A stretch of 64,000 nt of DNA from Mesocentrotus franciscanus. Lineage: Eukaryota > Echinodermata > Echinoidea > Camarodonta > Strongylocentrotidae. Of the stretch, positions 22,701 to 34,700 are shown piece after piece (within the stretch, counting starts at the first letter, position 1; each line of letters opens with the position of its first letter). The notes under the pieces are model-generated. The model was given only the letters and a program-made list of their open reading frames with translations. It searched no databases and had not been told where the DNA came from. The position numbers and the translations under genes were made by a program. The stretch spans positions 15,773,216-15,837,215 of the forward strand of contig CP137670.1 in assembly GCA_037976565.1 (NCBI GenBank). The letters run 5' to 3'.

Positions 22701-25700
22701 GTCCCGGTTGATATCATGGTGTAAGGCACGTCGTCCTCAACACGTACATGTAATTGGTTCATCTGTCCAATTGTAGTTTTCGAGTAAATGGCAATTTTAT
22801 GTTAAGAGGTGAAATAGGCGCGTATTAGGCCTTTTGAGACGTTTTTTTCGTTTTTCACCCAAATGGCTATAATTTCCAAATTAAGAATCATAGCGCGTCC
22901 CGGTTGATATCATGGTGTAAGGCACGTCGTCCTCAACACGTACATGTAATTGGTTCATCTGTCCATTCGTAGTTTTCGAGTAAATGGCAATTTTATGTTA
23001 AGAGGTGAAATAGGCGCGTATTAGGCCTTTTGAGACGTTTTTTTCGTTTTTCACCCAAATGGCTATAATTTCCAAATTAAGAATCATAGCGCGTCCCGGT
23101 TGATATCATGGTGTAAGGCACGTCGTCCTCAACACGTACATGTAATTGGTTCATCTGTCCAATTGTAGTTTTCGAGTAAATGGCAATTTTATGTTAAGAG
23201 GTGAAATAGGCGCGTATTAGGCCTTTTGAGACGTTTTTTTCGTTTTTCACCCAAATGGCTATAATTTCCAAATTAAGAATCATAGCGCGTCCCGGTTGAT
23301 ATCATGGTGTAAGGCACGTCGTCCTCAACACGTACATGTAATTGGTTCATCTGTCCAATTGTAGTTTTCGAGTAAATGGCAATTTTATGTTAAGAGGTGA
23401 AATAGGCGCGTATTAGGCCTTTTGAGACGTTTTTTTCGTTTTTCACCCAAATGGCTATAATTTCCAAATTAAGAATCATAGCGCGTCCCGGTTGATATCA
23501 TGGTGTAAGGCACGTCGTCCTCAACACGTACATGTAATTGGTTCATCTGTCCAATTGTAGTTTTCGAGTAAATGGCAATTTTATGTTAAGAGGTGAAATA
23601 GGCGCGTATTAGGCCTTTTGAGACGTTTTTTTCGTTTTTCACCCAAATGGCTATAATTTCCAAATTAAGAATCATAGCGCGTCCCGGTTGATATCATGGT
23701 GTAAGGCACGTCGTCCTCAACACGTACATGTAATTGGTTCATCTGTCCAATTCGTAGTTTTCGAGTAAATGGCAATTTTATGTTAAGAGGTGAAATAGGC
23801 GCGTATTAGGCCTTTTGAGACGTTTTTTTCGTTTTTCACCCAAATGGCTATAATTTCCAAATTAAGAATCATAGCGCGTCCCGGTTGATATCATGGTGTA
23901 AGGCACGTCGTCCTCAACACGTACATGTAATTGGTTCATCTGTCCAATCGTAGTTTTCGAGTAAATGGCAATTTTATGTTAAGAGGTGAAATAGGCGCGT
24001 ATTAGGCCTTTTGAGACGTTTTTTTCGTTTTTCACCCAAATGGCTATAATTTCCAAATTAAGAATCATAGCGCGTCCCGGTTGATATCATGGTGTAAGGC
24101 ACGTCGTCCTCAACACGTACATGTAATTGGTTCATCTGTCCAATTGTAGTTTTCGAGTAAATGGCAATTTTATGTTAAGAGGTGAAATAGGCGCGTATTA
24201 GGCCTTTTGAGACGTTTTTTTCGTTTTTCACCCAAATGGCTATAATTTCCAAATTAAGAATCATAGCGCGTCCCGGTTGATATCATGGTGTAAGGCACGT
24301 CGTCCTCAACACGTACATGTAATTGGTTCATCTGTCCACCTGTAGTTTTCGAGTAAATGGCAATTTTATGTTAAGAGGTGAAATAGGCGCGTATTAGGCC
24401 TTTTGAGACGTTTTTTTCGTTTTTCACCCAAATGGCTATAATTTCCAAATTAAGAATCATAGCGTCCCGGTTGATATCATGGTGTAAGGCACGTCGTCCT
24501 CAACACGTACATGTAATTGGTTCATCTGTCCAATTGGTAGTTTTCGAGTAAATGGCAATTTTATGTTAAGAGGTGAAAAGGCGCGTATTAGGCCTTTTGA
24601 GACGTTTTTTCGTTTTTCACCCAAATGGCTATAATTTCCAAATTAAGAATCATAGAGCGTCCCGGTTGATATCATGGTGTAAGGCACGTCGTCCTCAACA
24701 CGTACATGTAATTGGTTCATCTGTCCAATTGTAGTTTTCGAGTAAATGGCAATTTTATGTTAAGAGGTGAAATAGGCGCGTATTAGGCCTTTTGAGACGT
24801 TTTTTTCGTTTTTCACCCAAATGGCTATAATTTCCAAATTAAGAATCATAGCGCGTCCCGGTTGATATCATGGTGTAAGGCACGTCGTCCTCAACACGTA
24901 CATGTAATTGGTTCATCTGTCCAATTGTAGTTTTCGAGTAAATGGCAATTTTATGTTAAGAGGTGAAATAGGCGCGTATTAGGCCTTTTGAGACGTTTTT
25001 TTCGTTTTTCACCCAAATGGCTATAATTTCCAAATTAAGAATCATAGAGCGTCCCGGTTGATATCATGGTGTAAGGCACGTCGTCCTCAACACGTACATG
25101 TAATTGGTTCATCTGTCCAATTCGTAGTTTTCGAGTAAATGGCAATTTTATGTTTAGAGGTGAAAAGGCGCGTATTAGGCCTTTTGAGACGTTTTTTCGC
25201 TTTTCACCCAAATGGCTATAATTTCCAAATTAAGAATGATAGCGCGTCCCGGTTGATATCATGGTGTAAGGCACGTCGTCCTCAACACGTACATGTAATT
25301 GGTTCATCTGTCCACCGTAGTTTTCGAGTAAATGGCAATTTTATGTTTAGAGGTGAAAAAGGCGCGTATTAGGCCTTTTGAGACGTTTTTTCGTTTTTCA
25401 CCCAAATGGCTATAATTTCCAAATTAAGAATGATGGTGGCGTCCCGGTTGATATCATGGTGTAAGGCACGTCGTCCTCAACACGTACATGTAATTGGTTC
25501 ATCTGTCCAATTCGTAGTTTTCGAGTAAATGGCAATTTTATGTTTAGAGGTGAAAAGGCGCGTATTAGGCCTTTTGAGACGTTTTTTCGTTTTTCACCCA
25601 AATGGCTATAATTTCCAAATTAAGAATGATAGCGCGTCCCGGTTGATATCATGGTGTAAGGCACGTCGTCCTCAACACGTACATGTAATTGGTTCATCTG

Positions 25701-28700
25701 TCCAATTGGTAGTTTTCGAGTAAATGGCAATTTTATGTTTAGAGGTGAAAAGGCGCGTATTAGGCCTTTTGAGACGTTTTTTCGTTTTTCACCCAAATGG
25801 CTATAATTTCCAAATTAAGAATGATAGCGCGTCCCGGTTGATATCATGGTGTAAGGCACGTCGTCCTCAACACGTACATGTAATTGGTTCATCTGTCCAA
25901 TTCGTAGTTTTCGAGTAAATGGCAATTTTATGTTTAGAGGTGAAAAGGCGCGTATTAGGCCTTTTGAGACGTTTTTTCGTTTTTCACCCAAATGGCTATA
26001 ATTTCCAAATTAAGAATGATAGCGCGTCCCGGTTGATATCATGGTGTAAGGCACGTCGTCCTCAACACGTACATGTAATTGGTTCATCTGTCCAATTCGT
26101 AGTTTTCGAGTAAATGGCAATTTTATGTTTAGAGGTGAAAAGGCGCGTATTAGGCCTTTTGAGACGTTTTTTCGTTTTTCACCCAAATGGCTATAATTTC
26201 CAAATTAAGAATGATAGCGCGTCCCGGTTGATATCATGGTGTAAGGCACGTCGTCCTCAACACGTACATGTAATTGGTTCATCTGTCCAATTCGTAGTTT
26301 TCGAGTAAATGGCAATTTTATGTTTAGAGGTGAAAAGGCGCGTATTAGGCCTTTTGAGACGTTTTTTCGTTTTTCACCCAAATGGCTATAATTTCCAAAT
26401 TAAGAATGATAGCGCGTCCCGGTTGATATCATGGTGTAAGGCACGTCGTCCTCAACACGTACATGTAATTGGTTCATCTGTCCAATTCGTAGTTTTCGAG
26501 TAAATGGCAATTTTATGTTTAGAGGTGAAAAGGCGCGTATTAGGCCTTTTGAGACGTTTTTTCGCTTTTCACCCAAATGGCTATAATTTCCAAATTAAGA
26601 ATGATAGCGCGTCCCGGTTGATATCATGGTGTAAGGCACGTCGTCCTCAACACGTACATGTAATTGGTTCATCTGTCCAATTCGTAGTTTTCGAGTAAAT
26701 GGCAATTTTATGTTTAGAGGTGAAAAGGCGCGTATTAGGCCTTTTGAGACGTTTTTTCGCTTTTCACCCAAATGGCTATAATTTCCAAATTAAGAATGAT
26801 AGCGCGTCCCGGTTGATATCATGGTGTAAGGCACGTCGTCCTCAACACGTACATGTAATTGGTTCATCTGTCCATCCGTAGTTTTCGAGTAAATGGCAAT
26901 TTCATGTTTAGAGGTGAAAAGGCGCGTATTAGGCCTTTTGAGACGTTTTTTCGTTTTTCACCCAAATGGCTATAATTTCCAAATTAAGAATGATAGCGCG
27001 TCCCGGTTGATATCATGGTGTAAGGCACGTCGTCCTCAACACGTACATGTAATTGGTTCATCTGTCCAATCCGTAGTTTTCGAGTAAATGGCAATTTCAT
27101 GTTTAGAGGTGAAAAGGCGCGTATTAGGCCTTTTGAGACGTTTTTTTCGTTTTTCACCCAAATGGCTATAATTTCCAAATTAAAAAGCGCGTCCCGGTTG
27201 ATATCATGGTGTAAGGCACGTCGTCCTCAACACGTACATGTAATTGGTTCATCTGTCCAATTCGTAGTTTTCGAGTAAATGGCAATTTTATGTTTAGAGG
27301 TGAAAAGGCGCGTATTAGGCCTTTTGAGACGTTTTTTCGTTTTTCACCCAAATGGCTATAATTTCCAAATTAAGAATGATAGCGTCCCGGTTGATATCAT
27401 GGTGTAAGGCACGTCGTCCTCAACACGTACATGTAATTGGTTCATCTGTCCAATTCGTAGTTTTCGAGTAAATGGCAATTTTATGTTTAGAGGTGAAAAG
27501 GCGCGTATTAGGGCTTATGAAAAGGTTTTTTCGTTTTTCACCCAAATGGCTATAATTTCCAAATTAAGAATGATAGCGCGTCCCGGTTGATATCATGGTG
27601 TAAGGCACGTCGTCCTCAACACGTACATGTAATTGGTTCATCTGTCCAATCGTAGTTTTCGAGTAAATGGCAATTTTATGTTTAGAGGTGAAAAGGCGCG
27701 TATTAGGCCTTTTGAGACGTTTTTTCGTTTTTCACCCAAATGGCTATAATTTCCAAATTAAGAATGATAGCGCGTCCCGGTTGATATCATGGTGTAAGGC
27801 ACGTCGTCCTCAACACGTACATGTAATTGGTTCATCTGTCCAATTCGTAGTTTTCGAGTAAATGGCAATTTTATGTTTAGAGGTGAAAAGGCGCGTATTA
27901 GGCCTTTTGAGAAGTTTTTTCGTTTTTCACCCAAATGGCTATAATTTCCAAATTAAGAATCATAGCGCGTCCCGGTTGATATCATGGTGTAAGGCACGTC
28001 GTCCTCAACACGTACATGTAATTGGTTCATCTGTCCAATTGGTAGTTTTCGAGTAAATGGCAATTTTATGTTTAGAGGTGAAAAGGCGCGTATTAGGCCT
28101 TTTGAGACGTTTTTTCGTTTTTCACCCAAATGGCTATAATTTCCAAATTAAGAATGATAGCGCGTCCCGGTTGATATCATGGTGTAAGGCACGTCGTCCT
28201 CAACACGTACATGTAATTGGTTCATCTGTCCAATTCGTAGTTTTCGAGTAAATGGCAATTTTATGTTTAGAGGTGAAAAGGCGCGTATTAGGGCTTATGA
28301 GACGTTTTTTCGTTTTTCACCCAAATGGCTATAATTTCCAAATTAAGAATGATAGCGCGTCCCGGTTGATATCATGGTGTAAGGCACGTCGTCCTCAACA
28401 CGTACATGTAATTGGTTCATCTGTCCACGTAGTTTTCGAGTAAATGGCAATTTTATGTTTAGAGGTGAAAAGGCGCGTATTAGGCCTTTTGAGACGTTTT
28501 TTCGTTTTTCACCCAAATGGCTATAATTTCCAAATTAAGAATGATAGCGCGTCCCGGTTGATATCATGGTGTAAGGCACGTCGTCCTCAACACGTACATG
28601 TAATTGGTTCATCTGTCCAATTCGTAGTTTTCGAGTAAATGGCAATTTTATGTTTAGAGGTGAAAAGGCGCGTATTAGGCCTTTTGAGACGTTTTTTCGT

Positions 28701-31700
28701 TTTTCACCCAAATGGCTATAATTTCCAAATTAAGAATGATAGCGCGTCCCGGTTGATATCATGGTGTAAGGCACGTCGTCCTCAACACGTACATGTAATT
28801 GGTTCATCTGTCCAATTCGTAGTTTTCGAGTAAATGGCAATTTTATGTTTAGAGGTGAAAAGGCGCGTATTAGGCCTTTTGAGACGTTTTTTCGTTTTTC
28901 ACCCAAATGGCTATAATTTCCAAATTAAGAATGATAGCGCGTCCCGGTTGATATCATGGTGTAAGGCACGTCGTCCTCAACACGTACATGTAATTGGTTC
29001 ATCTGTCCAATTCGTAGTTTTCGAGTAAATGGCAATTTTATGTTTAGAGGTGAAAAGGCGCGTATTAGGCCTTTTGAGACGTTTTTTTCGTTTTTCACCC
29101 AAATGGCTATAATTTCCAAATTAAGAATGATAGCGCGTCCCGGTTGATATCATGGTGTAAGGCACGTCGTCCTCAACACGTACATGTAATTGGTTCATCT
29201 GTCCAATTCGTAGTTTTCGAGTAAATGGCAATTTTATGTTTAGAGGTGAAAAGGCGCGTATTAGGCCTTTTGAGACGTTTTTTCGTTTTTCACCCAAATG
29301 GCTATAATTTCCAAATTAAGAATGATAGCGCGTCCCGGTTGATATCATGGTGTAAGGCACGTCGTCCTCAACACGTACATGTAATTGGTTCATCTGTCCA
29401 ATTCGTAGTTTTCGAGTAAATGGCAATTTTATGTTTAGAGGTGAAAAGGCGCGTATTAGGCCTTTTGAGACGTTTTTTCGTTTTTCACCCAAATGGCTAT
29501 AATTTCCAAATTAAGAATGATAGCGCGTCCCGGTTGATATCATGGTGTAAGGCACGTCGTCCTCAACACGTACATGTAATTGGTTCATCTGTCCAATTCG
29601 TAGTTTTCGAGTAAATGGCAATTTTATGTTTAGAGGTGAAAAGGCGCGTATTAGGCCTTTTGAGACGTTTTTTCGTTTTTCACCCAAATGGCTATAATTT
29701 CCAAATTAAGAATGATAGCGCGTCCCGGTTGATATCATGGTGTAAGGCACGTCGTCCTCAACACGTACATGTAATTGGTTCATCTGTCCAATTCGTAGTT
29801 TTCGAGTAAATGGCAATTTTATGTTTAGAGGTGAAAAGGCGCGTATTAGGCCTTTTGAGACGTTTTTTCGTTTTTCACCCAAATGGCTATAATTTCCAAA
29901 TTAAGAATGATAGCGCGTCCCGGTTGATATCATGGTGTAAGGCACGTCGTCCTCAACACGTACATGTAATTGGTTCATCTGTCCAATTCGTAGTTTTCGA
30001 GTAAATGGCAATTTTATGTTTAGAGGTGAAAAGGCGCGTATTAGGCCTTTTGAGACGTTTTTTCGTTTTTCACCCAAATGGCTATAATTTCCAAATTAAG
30101 AATGATAGCGCGTCCCGGTTGATATCATGGTGTAAGGCACGTCGTCCTCAACACGTACATGTAATTGGTTCATCTGTCCAATTCGTAGTTTTCGAGTAAA
30201 TGGCAATTTTATGTTTAGAGGTGAAAAGGCGCGTATTAGGCCTTTTGAGATTTTCGTTTTTCACCCAAATGGCTATAATTTCCAAATTAAGAATGATAGC
30301 GCGTCCCGGTTGATATCATGGTGTAAGGCACGTCGTCCTCAACACGTACATGTAATTGGTTCATCTGTCCAATTCGTAGTTTTCGAGTAAATGGCAATTT
30401 TATGTTTAGAGGTGAAAAGGCGCGTATTAGGCCTTTTGAGACGTTTTTTCGTTTTTCACCCAAATGGCTATAATTTCCAAATTAAGAATGATAGCGCGTC
30501 CCGGTTGATATCATGGTGTAAGGCACGTCGTCCTCAACACGTACATGTAATTGGTTCATCTGTCCAATTCGTAGTTTTCGAGTAAATGGCAATTTTATGT
30601 TTAGAGGTGAAAAGGCGCGTATTAGGCCTTTTGAGACGTTTTTTCGTTTTTCACCCAAATGGCTATAATTTCCAAATTAAGAATGATAGCGCGTCCCGGT
30701 TGATATCATGGTGTAAGGCACGTCGTCCTCAACACGTACATGTAATTGGTTCATCTGTCCAATTCGTAGTTTTCGAGTAAATGGCAATTTTATGTTTAGA
30801 GGTGAAAAGGCGCGTATTAGGCCTTTTGAGACGTTTTTTCGTTTTTCACCCAAATGGCTATAATTTCCAAATTAAGAATGATAGCGCGTCCCGGTTGATA
30901 TCATGGTGTAAGGCACGTCGTCCTCAACACGTACATGTAATTGGTTCATCTGTCCAATTCGTAGTTTTCGAGTAAATGGCAATTTTATGTTTAGAGGTGA
31001 AAAGGCGCGTATTAGGCCTTTTGAGACGTTTTTTCGTTTTTCACCCAAATGGCTATAATTTCCAAATTAAGAATGATAGCGCGTCCCGGTTGATATCATG
31101 GTGTAAGGCACGTCGTCCTCAACACGTACATGTAATTGGTTCATCTGTCCAATTCGTAGTTTTCGAGTAAATGGCAATTTTATGTTTAGAGGTGAAAAGG
31201 CGCGTATTAGGCCTTTTGAGACGTTTTTTCGTTTTTCACCCAAATGGCTATAATTTCCAAATTAAGAATGATAGCGCGTCCCGGTTGATATCATGGTGTA
31301 AGGCACGTCGTCCTCAACACGTACATGTAATTGGTTCATCTGTCCAATTCGTAGTTTTCGAGTAAATGGCAATTTTATGTTTAGAGGTGAAAAGGCGCGT
31401 ATTAGGCCTTTTGAGACGTTTTTTCGTTTTTCACCCAAATGGCTATAATTTCCAAATTAAGAATGATAGCGCGTCCCGGTTGATATCATGGTGTAAGGCA
31501 CGTCGTCCTCAACACGTACATGTAATTGGTTCATCTGTCCAATTCGTAGTTTTCGAGTAAATGGCAATTTTATGTTTAGAGGTGAAAAGGCGCGTATTAG
31601 GCCTTTTGAGACGTTTTTTCGTTTTTCACCCAAATGGCTATAATTTCCAAATTAAGAATGATAGCGCGTCCCGGTTGATATCATGGTGTAAGGCACGTCG

Positions 31701-34700
31701 TCCTCAACACGTACATGTAATTGGTTCATCTGTCCAATTCGTAGTTTTCGAGTAAATGGCAATTTTATGTTTAGAGGTGAAAAGGCGCGTATTAGGCCTT
31801 TTGAGACGTTTTTTCGTTTTTCACCCAAATGGCTATAATTTCCAAATTAAGAATGATAGCGCGTCCCGGTTGATATCATGGTGTAAGGCACGTCGTCCTC
31901 AACACGTACATGTAATTGGTTCATCTGTCCAATTCGTAGTTTTCGAGTAAATGGCAATTTTATGTTTAGAGGTGAAAAGGCGCGTATTAGGCCTTTTGAG
32001 ACGTTTTTTCGTTTTTCACCCAAATGGCTATAATTTCCAAATTAAGAATGATAGCGCGTCCCGGTTGATATCATGGTGTAAGGCACGTCGTCCTCAACAC
32101 GTACATGTAATTGGTTCATCTGTCCAATTCGTAGTTTTCGAGTAAATGGCAATTTTATGTTTAGAGGTGAAAAGGCGCGTATTAGGGCTTTTGAGACGTT
32201 TTTTCGTTTTTCACCCAAATGGCTATAATTTCCAAATTAAGAATGATAGCGCGTCCCGGTTGATATCATGGTGTAAGGCACGTCGTCCTCAACACGTACA
32301 TGTAATTGGTTCATCTGTCCAATTCGTAGTTTTCGAGTAAATGGCAATTTTATGTTTAGAGGTGAAAAGGCGCGTATTAGGCCTTTTGAGACGTTTTTTC
32401 GTTTTTCACCCAAATGGCTATAATTTCCAAATTAAGAATGATAGCGCGTCCCGGTTGATATCATGGTGTAAGGCACGTCGTCCTCAACACGTACATGTAA
32501 TTGGTTCATCTGTCCAATTCGTAGTTTTCGAGTAAATGGCAATTTTATGTTTAGAGGTGAAAAGGCGCGTATTAGGCCTTTTGAGACGTTTTTTCGTTTT
32601 TCACCCAAATGGCTATAATTTCCAAATTAAGAATGATAGCGCGTCCCGGTTGATATCATGGTGTAAGGCACGTCGTCCTCAACACGTACATGTAATTGGT
32701 TCATCTGTCCAATTCGTAGTTTTCGAGTAAATGGCAATTTTATGTTTAGAGGTGAAAAGGCGCGTATTAGGCCTTTTGAGACGTTTTTTCGTTTTTCACC
32801 CAAATGGCTATAATTTCCAAATTAAGAATGATAGCGCGTCCCGGTTGATATCATGGTGTAAGGCACGTCGTCCTCAACACGTACATGTAATTGGTTCATC
32901 TGTCCAATTCGTAGTTTTCGAGTAAATGGCAATTTTATGTTTAGAGGTGAAAAGGCGCGTATTAGGCCTTTTGAGACGTTTTTTCGTTTTTCACCCAAAT
33001 GGCTATAATTTCCAAATTAAGAATGATAGCGCGTCCCGGTTGATATCATGGTGTAAGGCACGTCGTCCTCAACACGTACATGTAATTGGTTCATCTGTCC
33101 AATTCGTAGTTTTCGAGTAAATGGCAATTTTATGTTTAGAGGTGAAAAGGCGCGTATTAGGCCTTTTGAGACGTTTTTTCGTTTTTCACCCAAATGGCTA
33201 TAATTTCCAAATTAAGAATGATAGCGCGTCCCGGTTGATATCATGGTGTAAGGCACGTCGTCCTCAACACGTACATGTAATTGGTTCATCTGTCCAATTC
33301 GTAGTTTTCGAGTAAATGGCAATTTTATGTTTAGAGGTGAAAAGGCGCGTATTAGGCCTTTTGAGACGTTTTTTTCGTTTTTCACCCAAATGGCTATAAT
33401 TTCCAAATTAAGAATGATAGCGCGTCCCGGTTGATATCATGGTGTAAGGCACGTCGTCCTCAACACGTACATGTAATTGGTTCATCTGTCCAATTCGTAG
33501 TTTTCGAGTAAATGGCAATTTTATGTTTAGAGGTGAAAAGGCGCGTATTAGGCCTTTTGAGACGTTTTTTCGTTTTTCACCCAAATGGCTATAATTTCCA
33601 AATTAAGAATGATAGCGCGTCCCGGTTGATATCATGGTGTAAGGCACGTCGTCCTCAACACGTACATGTAATTGGTTCATCTGTCCAATTCGTAGTTTTC
33701 GAGTAAATGGCAATTTTATGTTTAGAGGTGAAAAGGCGCGTATTAGGCCTTTTGAGACGTTTTTTCGTTTTTCACCCAAATGGCTATAATTTCCAAATTA
33801 AGAATGATAGCGCGTCCCGGTTGATATCATGGTGTAAGGCACGTCGTCCTCAACACGTACATGTAATTGGTTCATCTGTCCAATTCGTAGTTTTCGAGTA
33901 AATGGCAATTTTATGTTTAGAGGTGAAAAAGGCGCGTATTAGGCCTTTTGAGACGTTTTTTCGTTTTTCACCCAAATGGCTATAATTTCCAAATTAAGAA
34001 TGATAGCGCGTCCCGGTTGATATCATGGTGTAAGGCACGTCGTCCTCAACACGTACATGTAATTGGTTCATCTGTCCAATTCGTAGTTTTCGAGTAAATG
34101 GCAATTTTATGTTTAGAGGTGAAAAGGCGCGTATTAGGCCTTTTGAGACGTTTTTTCGTTTTTCACCCAAATGGCTATAATTTCCAAATTAAGAATGATA
34201 GCGCGTCCCGGTTGATATCATGGTGTAAGGCACGTCGTCCTCAACACGTACATGTAATTGGTTCATCTGTCCAATTCGTAGTTTTCGAGTAAATGGCAAT
34301 TTTATGTTTAGAGGTGAAAAGGCGCGTATTAGGCCTTTTGAGACGTTTTTTCGTTTTTCACCCAAATGGCTATAATTTCCAAATTAAGAATGATAGCGCG
34401 TCCCGGTTGATATCATGGTGTAAGGCACGTCGTCCTCAACACGTACATGTAATTGGTTCATCTGTCCAATTCGTAGTTTTCGAGTAAATGGCAATTTTAT
34501 GTTTAGAGGTGAAAAGGCGCGTATTAGGCCTTTTGAGACGTTTTTTCGTTTTTCACCCAAATGGCTATAATTTCCAAATTAAGAATGATAGCGCGTCCCG
34601 GTTGATATCATGGTGTAAGGCACGTCGTCCTCAACACGTACATGTAATTGGTTCATCTGTCCAATTCGTAGTTTTCGAGTAAATGGCAATTTTATGTTTA

